Positions 18,001 through 24,951 of a stretch of 64,000 nucleotides of DNA are shown here, one piece after another. The translations under genes and the position numbers were made by a program. The first letter of the stretch is position 1. Every line of letters begins with the position of its first letter. Where the stretch lies: the NCBI RefSeq assembly GCF_004310685.1, contig NZ_SISG01000001.1:434001-498000 (forward strand), given 5' to 3'. This DNA comes from Glaciihabitans arcticus. GTDB lineage: Bacteria > Actinomycetota > Actinomycetes > Actinomycetales > Microbacteriaceae. The notes beneath the pieces were generated by a model that was not told the origin of the DNA, did not search any database, and worked only from the letters and a program-made list of their open reading frames with translations.

Positions 18001-19874
18001 AGGTCTGCTGCAGTGATGACATGGCTGACCCCCGTCTCTCCGGCAATCACCTCCGCTGCCATGATCGGGCTGCTGCGCTTCCAGACCACGGTAGAGACGG
18101 CACCGGCGACGAAGTATGTAGCAGGTTTCACCGTCACGGTGCCTCCCACCGCGGACGACCCGGAGATGGTCGCACTCTGCGACTGGGACATCGTGCCGAG
18201 GGTGATGAACGGGATGGCGTCGGTCACAACAGTGCCGCTGCCGTAGGCGAGGTTGCGACCGGTGATGCGTGCGCTGATGACTGCTCCGGCATCCCCCGCT
18301 CGGAAGGTGTAGTACGGGGAGACCGCTCCGGGAACGACCACACCGTTGCGCAGCCACTGGACGCTGACCGTGACGTTCGTGGAGCTCCAGGAGTAGAGTC
18401 CACCGACGATCGACGCGAAACCGCCGACGGACGGGTCATTCGTGTTGACGGAGAGCGTGCCGTTCGGGTGCAGGCCCTGAGGGTCCTTGAGCTCAATGGG
18501 GGCGGTGCCCGTGTCGACACTGTCGCCGGCGTAGCTGTAGACGATCTTGTCCCCGGCCTGCCACGCGGTGTTCTCCGCGACGGTGTCGGCCGGGTTCTCG
18601 TCGAAGTGGCTTCCGTAGCGGAGCAGGTAGGCGCCGGTCGCCGCGCCCGTGAGCGACACGGTGCCGCTGGCGTCGGTGAACCCGTAGGAAATGACCCGAC
18701 GGTCGAGATCCGAGAGCAGGATGAGGCTCACCCGGATGTTCTCCACCGAGGTTCCGGTGTTCGCCGGATCGGTGAATGTGGCCGACAGCGTCGACGTGGG
18801 CGTGAGGGTGTCGTTCACCGCGGAGAGCGCCGTGCCGGACGCGATTGTGAAGGTGGAGGCAGAGCTGGCCGTGTCGGAGCCGCCGAGGTAGCGCTCGCCG
18901 TAGATGGTGCCCGACGCGGCGACAGCGCCGCTGGGCGAGAGGCGCAGGACGTAGCGTCCCGGGGCGAGCCCGGTGAGTGCGTAGGCTCCGCTCGCCGTGC
19001 TGACCCGGGCGCGGGTGGCCACGCGCTCGGCGACGAAGCTGCCGTTGATCGTCGAGACGCGGTACGGCGTGACAGTGACGCCCGCGAGTACTTCAGTGGT
19101 GGCGCCGGCGAGGCAGGTCGCGTCGGGGCAATCGCCGCGGATAACACCGGAGATGCGACCGGCGGCTCCGAGGGCGAAGTTCTGTGTAGCGATACCGGAC
19201 TGGGCGACAGAGATCTCGCTCGCCTGCCCGAGGCTGGCGGCAGGGCCGGAGAACATGGGAGCGTATGCGGGGGTTGCGCTCGTGGCATCCGCGACACCGA
19301 TGCGATAGGCGCCGGGAACCAGCGAGGCGAACGCGTAGGCGCCGGAAGTTGCGGTCTTCGCTGTGGCGAGGACATCGCCCTGGGCTGTGTAGGCGGTGAC
19401 CGTGTATTTCGGCACCGGTTTGCCCGCTGTCGTCTTGACGGTGCCCCGGACGGTTCCGCCCGCGGCGAGATTCGCCGAGATGTACGGAGTACCACCCGCG
19501 GCGTCGACGAGGTTGATCTTCTGCGACTCGGACGCGACGCTCGTTTTGCCCAGGTACTGCGCGTAGGTACTTGCCGTTGCGCCGAATCGCAGCGTGTAGG
19601 TCGCGGCGGGCAGCGGAGGCAACGCGAACAGGCCGGCGGCCGTGCTCGTCACGCTTCCGGATGTCGCAAGCTCGCCACCCGCGCCGACAACGAGTGCCTC
19701 CACGCTCACGCCGGGCAGCGGCGCACCGGTAGGGCCTGTGACAACTCCGGACAGCGTCACGGGTGCGGCGCTCGCGCTCAGCGGGGCGCTCAGCAGCGCG
19801 CCCGCGGCAAGGGCGGCAACGAGAAGGCTCGCGGCGAGGGCACGGAGGCCGGCGCGAGGGGTGGGGAGTTTCAT
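15078..19874 (-). CDS. Very large secreted protein with CarboxypepD-reg-like and Ig-like repeats
   Basis: A 1,598-residue secreted protein. Signal peptide MKLPTPRAGLRALAASLLVA to about residue 37 (ASAAP). Then three or four carboxypeptidase-regulatory/CnaB-like beta domains (about 37-450, each opening with a G-x-V-x-G-T/P pattern), followed by roughly a dozen Ig-like repeats of 85-95 residues with the pattern YQW-x-R-N-G...IAGAT..SY...ADLG..V.VTA...GY. No LPXTG or C-terminal membrane anchor is visible; it ends VTIRIS. Probably an extracellular adhesive or scaffold protein. ATG 19874 is chosen for its AAGGAA ribosome-binding site and the signal peptide immediately following; an in-frame start 48 nt upstream lacks both. 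Confidence 0.85.
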   Translation of the reverse strand: MKLPTPRAGLRALAASLLVAALAAGALLSAPLSASAAPVTLSGVVTGPTGAPLPGVSVEALVVGAGGELATSGSVTSTAAGLFALPPLPAATYTLRFGATASTYAQYLGKTSVASESQKINLVDAAGGTPYISANLAAGGTVRGTVKTTAGKPVPKYTVTAYTAQGDVLATAKTATSGAYAFASLVPGAYRIGVADATSATPAYAPMFSGPAASLGQASEISVAQSGIATQNFALGAAGRISGVIRGDCPDATCLAGATTEVLAGVTVTPYRVSTINGSFVAERVATRARVSTASGAYALTGLAPGRYVLRLSPSGAVAASGTIYGERYLGGSDTASSASTFTIASGTALSAVNDTLTPTSTLSATFTDPANTGTSVENIRVSLILLSDLDRRVISYGFTDASGTVSLTGAATGAYLLRYGSHFDENPADTVAENTAWQAGDKIVYSYAGDSVDTGTAPIELKDPQGLHPNGTLSVNTNDPSVGGFASIVGGLYSWSSTNVTVSVQWLRNGVVVPGAVSPYYTFRAGDAGAVISARITGRNLAYGSGTVVTDAIPFITLGTMSQSQSATISGSSAVGGTVTVKPATYFVAGAVSTVVWKRSSPIMAAEVIAGETGVSHVITAADLGFDPNGDSRVSALITVTRQGYQPVTYSVASDILAEGTFTQSKAATVTATVSTFTVKAPVVAPLALATEVTWVVYDAAGAPATTTSGTTLARAGKAGKKITVTVRTQRPGYTPRVVTLVVQNAPAPIVTGSLAITGTPMVDSPLTAPAVVFTPALDKAPLYQWSYYSSKKKWTNIAGATQSTFTPTAAYKGLRLRVVITGAGTGYLTRTVISNTTAVVAAGSGLGVITQPVVSAAPAFNQTISVTTGSWSPAPTSYSYQWKVSGSDGTPTVPIAGATKASYLIPSASLGKTYAVTVTANRAGYPSISTTVVAGAVSTGTIKNLTLPKFVESSPGHYVVTSNGTWSNPALSYSYEWRVAIPETGAISGPMVITTAVNQEPFDATTLPNEKVYLVVRANGPAASLGSTAPIFVRKGVLEGNGVGIADGGDAVEVNEKVSVSPVNWMTFGATTKSYQWQLSSSTDPVPPAASWSNLAGGTTASFTATAALMDKQIRVRVVGRAPGYTDTIAYSPPKIVYPSFIAQPTGDAILGSATVGSTLSFKPAAFAAGWKVSYEWWTLTGSGWAKTATGGTYTPTAPIAVRVRVTAVRPGYLSLDYNTSPVVVGSGVIRPLVLPVVTKSAAGAYTVTPGSYTPASTPTIYHWTVTSATGVENTLYAGGPTWTPPAAHDGKLVTVAITVHSDNQWYPNIVITKVARPATSAIEWTSDPYLDGGKDVGQTLAFTGGTWSMPNPTLSYVWRRNGVAIVGQTAATYSPVAADIGKTISLAVTASRVNFGSATRVVAASSVTLSDVVLQATTSPAVTGSAVVGGALTATPGMWSVPGVGVAYQWVRNGSPIAGATTTSYTVGAADLGQDVAVRVTAGKANNYFPVPVTSPSLHIGYGTFATVGGVTIGKPAPSYLVGKPVGATLSGWAKNATLTYQWELSPDGTNFEPILGATGRTYTPAVPGYTRLTVTASAPGFTTQSTSTVTIRIS

Positions 19875-20018
19875 GCGGGTTCCTTGTCGAATCCTGGGTA
19901 CCGCGACTCGCGGCAGGCGCACGGTTTTCGGCGCATGATCAGAATCGTGGAACCCGGCTCGGTCGGCCTGAGCAACGGTTACTCACTTTGTGTACGCCCA
20001 CCCGCCTAGGCTCGGAGG

Positions 20019-21434
20019 ATGTTCGAACTCCACCACCTGAGCGCGCAGGAGCAATGGGACTGGCTGCAGCGCGGCGAGATCACCCCGACCGAGCTCGCTA
20101 CCCACTACCTCGAGCGGATCGAGCGTTTCGATGGCGAGCTGGGCGCGTTTGTGACGGTCACTGCCGATCGGGCACTCGACCGAGCCAGGGAATTGGAGAA
20201 GAGCGGCCGTACGCCGGCCGCGCTCTGGGGCCTCCCGCTCGGTGATAAGGACCTCGCCCGTCGCGAGGGGGTTCGCAGCACCTTCGGATCCCGGCTGTTC
20301 GCCGACTTCGTGCCGGAGGAGTCCGACGAGCTCGTGCAGGCTCTCGACGCGGCGGGCGGGGTGAGCCTCGGCAAGACCAACACCCCCGAGTTCGGGCTGC
20401 CCAGCTACACGGAGTCGGCCGTCGCGCGGCCCGCGGTCACGCCCTACGACACCACTCTGGGTGCCGGCGGAAGCAGCGGGGGAGCGGCAGTGGCCGTGGC
20501 CGCCGGACTCCTGCCCGTCGCGCCCGGCTCGGACGGCGGGGGCTCGGTGCGCATCCCGGCAGCGGCGTGTGGACTGGTGGGACTCAAGCCGAGTCGCGGC
20601 CTGGTGCCGTCCGGATCGGGGTTGCTGGCGCTCGCCGGCCTGCCCGTGCCCGGCCCGATCGCCCGCACCGTTGCCGACGCCGCGATGCTGCTCGATGCGA
20701 TGATCGACGCGGGCCCCTACCCGTACACGCTGCGCGCCCCCCGGTGGGATGGCGGCGAGCTGCTCAACGCGGCGACCCGCGGCGAGGGGCGGTTCCAGCT
20801 CGGGGTGATGACCACCTCGCCGTGGGATGACGCCTACGAGGTCACCGTCTCGCCCGAGGCGCGTGCGGCCCTGGACCTCGCCATCACCGAGCTCGACGCC
20901 CTCGGCCACGGCATCGAGGAATACACCCTCGAACCCGACCCGAGCTATGCGCCCAACTTCCGCACCATCTGGCAGGCGGGGGCGGCGGGGATTCCTGCCG
21001 AGGGCGAACAGCTCGAGCTGCTGCAGCCGCTCACGCGCTGGCTCGTCGAGCGCGGACGCGAGCTGAGCGCGCGGCAGCTCGGGGAGGCGCTGCAGGCGCT
21101 GACCGTGTTCGAGCGCAGCGTCATCCGGCAATTCGCATCGTTTGATGCGGTGCTGACCCCGTCACTCGCCCTCACGCCTCGGCCGGTCGGCTGGTACGAC
21201 GCGGAGGACGTAGAACGCAACTTCGAGCAGCAGGTGCAGTACACGCCGTTCACCTCGTTCGCAAACGTCGCGGGGCTGCCGGCGATCACGCTGCCCGTGT
21301 ACGAGACGCCCGAGGGGCTGCCGATGGGGGTGCAGCTCGTGGGACGTCCGGGCGGTGAGCACGTGCTGCTCGCGATCGGTGCGCAGCTCGAACGCCGCCT
21401 GAGATGGCAGCGACGTCACCCGCAGCAGTGGTGA
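20019..21434 (+). CDS. Amidase signature family hydrolase
   Basis: A 471-residue amidase (AS family), which hydrolyses carboxylic amides. The Ser-cisSer-Lys triad is intact: Lys77 in GLPLGDKDLA, cis-Ser152 in GAGGSSGG, nucleophile Ser176 in GSDGGGSVRIPAA; the Lys-Ser and Ser-Ser distances (75 and 24) match the family. Substrate unknown; it could be an indoleacetamide-, nicotinamide- or general aliphatic-amide hydrolase. It lacks GatB/GatC neighbours, so GatA is unlikely. TAGGCT lies 6 nt before the ATG. The stop abuts the stop of the convergent lipoprotein gene. Confidence 0.9.
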   Translation: MFELHHLSAQEQWDWLQRGEITPTELATHYLERIERFDGELGAFVTVTADRALDRARELEKSGRTPAALWGLPLGDKDLARREGVRSTFGSRLFADFVPEESDELVQALDAAGGVSLGKTNTPEFGLPSYTESAVARPAVTPYDTTLGAGGSSGGAAVAVAAGLLPVAPGSDGGGSVRIPAAACGLVGLKPSRGLVPSGSGLLALAGLPVPGPIARTVADAAMLLDAMIDAGPYPYTLRAPRWDGGELLNAATRGEGRFQLGVMTTSPWDDAYEVTVSPEARAALDLAITELDALGHGIEEYTLEPDPSYAPNFRTIWQAGAAGIPAEGEQLELLQPLTRWLVERGRELSARQLGEALQALTVFERSVIRQFASFDAVLTPSLALTPRPVGWYDAEDVERNFEQQVQYTPFTSFANVAGLPAITLPVYETPEGLPMGVQLVGRPGGEHVLLAIGAQLERRLRWQRRHPQQW

Positions 21435-22004
21435 CTATTCGGCGATCTCCAGGATCTCCTCGACCCGATCGCGCGAGCCACCGACAACGACCGTGCCCGT
21501 CGTGAGCACGAGGTAGACGCGGTCCACCCCGTCGGCGTCGTCGGGCAGCTCGAACCACTGGCCCTCGGCGTCGCCGAAGCCGTCGACTTTGTAGTCATTG
21601 CCGTAGAGCCTGTCGATGAGCGCGTCAGCCTGGTCGGCCGGGAACTTCGCATAGCCGTAGATCTCGAACGCGGCAGTGCCGTTTCCGGTCTGGCAGATGG
21701 CGCCGCCGTTGTCGTCGAACTGCACGTAAGTGTCCTGGCCTTCGCCCTTCATCTTCGCCACGAACTCGGCCTGCGGGGTGATGCTGACACCGTCAGCGGT
21801 GAATTCTGCAAGGGTGGCGGCGGTGACGATCGTGTCGCAGGCCGGCGTGAAGGCCGCGGGCGGCTCGGTGGTCGGCGTCGGTGTGGGGGATGGCGCTTCG
21901 GCCGTCGGGGTGTTCGTCGGGGCCGCGACCTCGGGTGTGCCGCAGGCGGTCAGGCCGAGGAGCACGGCGAGGGCAACGGTCACGGGGAGAGTCATCGAAC
22001 GCAT
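21435..22004 (-). CDS. Putative lipoprotein
   Basis: A lipoprotein with lipobox LTAC and a Pro/Thr-rich linker, then a domain beginning CDTIVTAATLAEF and ending in a Val-rich beta region. Start: ATG 22004 (MRSMTLPV) has TACTCT 7 nt upstream, giving an Arg-containing n-region; ATG 21995 with GGGAGG 10 nt upstream is the alternative. A longer frame to 22052 would spoil the signal peptide. It resembles the lipoprotein at 12139-12756 in layout. Function unknown. Confidence 0.77.
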   Translation of the reverse strand: MRSMTLPVTVALAVLLGLTACGTPEVAAPTNTPTAEAPSPTPTPTTEPPAAFTPACDTIVTAATLAEFTADGVSITPQAEFVAKMKGEGQDTYVQFDDNGGAICQTGNGTAAFEIYGYAKFPADQADALIDRLYGNDYKVDGFGDAEGQWFELPDDADGVDRVYLVLTTGTVVVGGSRDRVEEILEIAE

Positions 22005-22082
22005 GCCTCCCAGAGTAGGGATCGGCGTGCGCTGGCGGGATGTCGAAATCATAACTTTCCGGTCAGAACTGGCAGCCCATTC

Positions 22083-22101
22083 TTAGGTAAGGCATGCCTA
22101 T
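22083..22101. promoter_or_regulatory. DtxR/IdeR-type iron box
   Basis: TTAGGTAAGGCATGCCTAT matches 14 of 19 positions of the corynebacterial/mycobacterial iron-box consensus (TTAGGTTAGGCTAACCTAA), including most of both half-sites. It overlaps TATACT (22099-22104), which lies 6 nt from the GTG start of the SIP-domain gene, so an iron-loaded repressor would block that promoter. Confidence 0.72.
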
Positions 22102-22110
22102 ACTGAAGGC

Positions 22111-22467
22111 GTGAAATTTCCCGAGCAAAGTACCGCGTCCATCGGCTGGAATCCCAGCGCCGACGATCGCATCCTGCTTGCCGGCGACGAGTTCGACCTC
22201 GACCTGATCCGCACCGCCCTCGCCACGCTTCCCGCGAAGGCTCGCGGCCAGGTCTTCATCGAGGTTCAGTCCGCCGAAGACGTCACCACCCTCGAGGCCC
22301 CCGGTCGCTTCTCGATCTGCTGGCTCGTGCGCGACCGCGGACAGCAGTTGCGCCGCTCGGTCGACGCGTGGTTGAGCGAGATGCTTCCCACCAGTGGGGC
22401 CGAAGACCACACCGTGTACGCGTGGATCAGTCACGAGGGCTCAGCCCGCGTGATGACGAGCTACTAG
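22111..22467 (+). CDS. Stand-alone SIP-domain (siderophore-interacting) protein
   Basis: A 118-residue protein matching only the C-terminal NAD(P)H-binding half of siderophore-interacting ferric reductases: DDRILLAGDEFDLDLIRTAL, then GQVFIEVQSAED and FSICWLVRDRG. The FAD-binding N-terminal half of ordinary SIP proteins (about 250-290 residues) is absent, so it either works with a partner or has a different job. The upstream iron box supports a role in iron-starvation physiology. GTG start with a TATACT -10 at 6 nt. Its TAG stop is shared as CTAG with the convergent SDR gene. Confidence 0.75.
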   Translation: MKFPEQSTASIGWNPSADDRILLAGDEFDLDLIRTALATLPAKARGQVFIEVQSAEDVTTLEAPGRFSICWLVRDRGQQLRRSVDAWLSEMLPTSGAEDHTVYAWISHEGSARVMTSY

Positions 22468-23270
22468 AGCCCGACCAGCTCAGCGCTCTTCTCCCACAGC
22501 CCCGACGCTAGTTCGATGTCGTCCGCCGCGCTGCGCGTGCGTCCATTGGCCTTCAGCTGGTCGAAGTAGGCGCCGTTCGGCGCGTCCACGGTCTCCTCGG
22601 TGACCAGGCGGATGAGCGGCACGGCACCCTGGTCGGCGGGGATGCCGAATCCGCCCGGGCGGATGCGTGTGGAGAGCCGCATCAGCGGCGAGTCCGTGCC
22701 GAAGCCCGTGGAGACGTAGCCGGGGTGGAACGAGTACGCCTCGAGGGAGCTGCGTCGCACGAGCTCACGGATGAACAGGATCGTCTCGAGCTTCGACGTG
22801 CCGTAGGCGCGCCAGCCGCCCTGCCAGGCGCGCTTCTTCCAGTCGAGGTCGTCGAGCTTGACGCTCCCGACCAGGTTCATGATGCTCGAGGTCGACACGA
22901 CTCGCGCGTTCGATTCCTCGAGGCGCGGCAGCAGCAGGTTGGTGAGCAGGAACGGCGCCAGGTGATTGTGCTGGAAGGTGCGCTCGTGGCCGTCCTTCGA
23001 GAGACCGCGTTCACCGATCAGGCCGCCCGCGTTGTTGGCGAGCACGTCGATCACCGGGTAGCGATCGAGCAGTGTCGCCGCGAGCGAGCGCACGTCGTCG
23101 AGGCGGTCGTAGTCCGCAATGAACGCCTCGCCGCCGACGCGGGCAGCGACCTCGCGCGTGCGCTCCGCGTTGCGTCCGACGACGGCAACGTGCCAGCCCT
23201 GCTCGGCTATCACCGCCGCTGCCTTGGCCCCGATGCCTGCGCTTGCTCCCGTGAGTACGAGTGTCTTCAT
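22464..23270 (-). CDS. Short-chain dehydrogenase, protochlorophyllide-reductase/retinol-dehydrogenase-like
   Basis: A 268-residue SDR: TGASAGIG (7-14), NNAG (79-82), Ser128/129, Tyr156-x3-Lys160 in YGTSK, and PGYVSTGF later. RNAER after strand 2 suggests NADP. Resembles the RDH/WWOX-like group; substrate unknown. The ATG at 23270 overlaps the stop of the upstream HExxH gene by 4 bp (ATGA), so the two form an operon. A longer in-frame reading upstream runs through that gene and is rejected. Confidence 0.85.
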   Translation of the reverse strand: MKTLVLTGASAGIGAKAAAVIAEQGWHVAVVGRNAERTREVAARVGGEAFIADYDRLDDVRSLAATLLDRYPVIDVLANNAGGLIGERGLSKDGHERTFQHNHLAPFLLTNLLLPRLEESNARVVSTSSIMNLVGSVKLDDLDWKKRAWQGGWRAYGTSKLETILFIRELVRRSSLEAYSFHPGYVSTGFGTDSPLMRLSTRIRPGGFGIPADQGAVPLIRLVTEETVDAPNGAYFDQLKANGRTRSAADDIELASGLWEKSAELVGL

Positions 23271-23707
23271 GCGTATCCGCCCTTTGTCAGTCCTGCCTCT
23301 ACTTCGAAGCGGTTGGTCGAAGCGACGGCTCCCGCGGCGATGTAGAGCGGGATGAACGTCATTCCGTACTTCTTCCACTGCGCGCGGTGCACGGCCTCGT
23401 GCTCGAGCACGTTCGAGGAGATGTTGTTGTGCGTCAGGTAGACGGCGCCGATCGTGGTGCCCCCGCGGCCGAACGCCCAGCGCGGGCAGTTGCGGGCGAC
23501 GATCACGCCGCCCTCGCTTCGGATCCTGCCGAGGCTGAGCACGGTTCCCCACAGCAGGCCGGCGCCGGTCGCGAACCAGTAGCCGGGGCGTGCGATGACG
23601 GGATGCAACAGCACGCGCCGCGCGCCGGGGACCCGCACCGTGGCATCCGCCCACCGCTGCATCGCCCGCGCGGGCAGGTTGGGGTGCTCCGGTCGGACTG
23701 GCTGCAT
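23267..23707 (-). CDS. HExxH-motif small protein, possible zinc peptidase
   Basis: A 146-residue protein with a hydrophobic segment YWFATGAGLLWGTVLSLG and the sequence VLEHEAVHRAQWKKYG, an HExxH zinc-binding motif (HEAVH), followed by a second hydrophobic stretch FIPLYIAAGA. This layout recalls short membrane-associated metalloprotease-like actinobacterial proteins of unknown function. Start ATG 23707 has TATTCT 7 nt upstream, overlapping the divergent promoter of the glycosyltransferase. The upstream in-frame extension is antisense to the glycosyltransferase and not real. Confidence 0.68.
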   Translation of the reverse strand: MQPVRPEHPNLPARAMQRWADATVRVPGARRVLLHPVIARPGYWFATGAGLLWGTVLSLGRIRSEGGVIVARNCPRWAFGRGGTTIGAVYLTHNNISSNVLEHEAVHRAQWKKYGMTFIPLYIAAGAVASTNRFEVEAGLTKGGYA

Positions 23708-23730
23708 ACTTCGCAGAATACAGTGGCAGT
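23708..23730. promoter_or_regulatory. 23-bp divergent promoter with overlapping -10 elements
   Basis: Minus-strand TATTCT (23715-23720, 7 nt from ATG 23707) and plus-strand TACAGT (23719-23724, 6 nt from GTG 23731) share two base pairs. If both are real, RNA polymerase can open only one at a time. Inferred from the window-wide spacing pattern. Confidence 0.5.
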
Positions 23731-24951
23731 GTGACGGGGGAAATTCGGCGGGTCGCCATGGTCTCGATGCACACGTCCCCGGACGCGGCACCGGGCTCCG
23801 CCGACGCGGGCAGCATAAACGTTTCCCTGCTCGAAACGGCGCGCGAACTCGCGACCCGAGGCGTCGAGGTCGACCTCGTGACGCGGGCAACCGGCGAGAC
23901 CGGATCGCGGGCCGTGGCTCCGGGCGTCACCCTGCACGCTGTGCGCGCCGGACCGATCGGGGTGGTGGCGCGCGACGACCTGGGGGTGTTCTCCGATGAG
24001 TTCGGGGAGGAGTTCGCCCGACTCGCGGGCCGCGACGGACCGCGCTACGACGTGATCCACGCGCACTACTGGCTGAGCGGCCTGGCGACCCTGCCGGTGG
24101 CGATCGAGCTTGGCGTGCCTTTTGTGCAGACCTTCCACAGCCTCGCGGCCCTGCACAGCGCGAGCCCGGTTCCGGGGGCTGCGCCGGACAGCGAACGCCG
24201 ACTGTGGAGCGAGCGCTACCTCGCAGGCCAGGCCGACGCCATCGTCGCCGTCTCGGCCGCCGAGGCGACGATGCTCATCGACCGGGTGGGGGCGCCTATC
24301 GCCAAGCTCTGGGTGGTGCCGCCGGGGGTGGACGGCGACGCCTTCCGCGCCGGTCGCGCCACCACGTCGCTGAGCGTGCACGCGTTCCTCGGCATTGCTG
24401 CCGAGCGCCCGGTGATCGCGGTGATCGGGCGACTGGAGCCGGCCAAGGGGCAGGAGTTGGCCATCCAGGCTCTTGCGACGATGCCCGAGCCACGCCCACT
24501 ACTGGCGGTCGTCGGCGAGCCGGGCAGCGCCGACTACGCGGCCGGCCTGCGCACCCTCGCCGCCGACCTCGACGTGAACGCCGACGTGCGCTTTCTCGGG
24601 GTGCTCGACCGTGCTGAACTCGCGGGCCTGCTGGCCGCCACGTCCGTCGCGCTGGTGCCGTCGTATTCGGAGAGCTTCGGACTCGTCGCCCTCGAGGCTG
24701 CGGCGACCGGTGTACCGGTGGTGGCGAGCGCCGCGGGCGGCCTCGTCGAGTCGGTGCTCGATGGGGAGACGGGGCTGCTCGTCGCATCCCGCGAACCCGA
24801 GGACTGGGCTCGTGCGATCGCCACCCTGCTCGGGGATGACGCGCTGCGCGCCCGCATGGCCAGCTCGGCACGGCTGCATGCCGAGGGGCTCAGCTGGGGG
24901 TCAACGGCGACGAGCCTGCTCGGCGTGTACGCCTCGCTGAACAAGCGCTAG
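23731..24951 (+). CDS. GT4-family glycosyltransferase, MshA-like
   Basis: A 406-residue retaining GT-B glycosyltransferase. N-terminal half has HTSPDAAPGSADAGSINVSLLETARELA, then DVIHAHYWLSG; C-terminal Glycos_transf_1 half has IGRLEPAKGQELAIQAL and the sugar-nucleotide ESFGLVALEAAATGVPVVAS motif (E-x7-E). Closest in outline to D-inositol-3-phosphate GlcNAc transferase (mycothiol step 1), but other GT4 enzymes share these motifs, so I give no symbol. GTG start with TACAGT 6 nt upstream. The TAG stop is shared as CTAG with the convergent reductase gene. Confidence 0.85.
   Translation: MTGEIRRVAMVSMHTSPDAAPGSADAGSINVSLLETARELATRGVEVDLVTRATGETGSRAVAPGVTLHAVRAGPIGVVARDDLGVFSDEFGEEFARLAGRDGPRYDVIHAHYWLSGLATLPVAIELGVPFVQTFHSLAALHSASPVPGAAPDSERRLWSERYLAGQADAIVAVSAAEATMLIDRVGAPIAKLWVVPPGVDGDAFRAGRATTSLSVHAFLGIAAERPVIAVIGRLEPAKGQELAIQALATMPEPRPLLAVVGEPGSADYAAGLRTLAADLDVNADVRFLGVLDRAELAGLLAATSVALVPSYSESFGLVALEAAATGVPVVASAAGGLVESVLDGETGLLVASREPEDWARAIATLLGDDALRARMASSARLHAEGLSWGSTATSLLGVYASLNKR

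Noticed and set aside
18021-20009. A 662-codon plus-strand open frame opposite the large surface protein
   Set aside because: Antisense shadow; the minus-strand frame has a signal peptide, ribosome-binding site and regular domain repeats.
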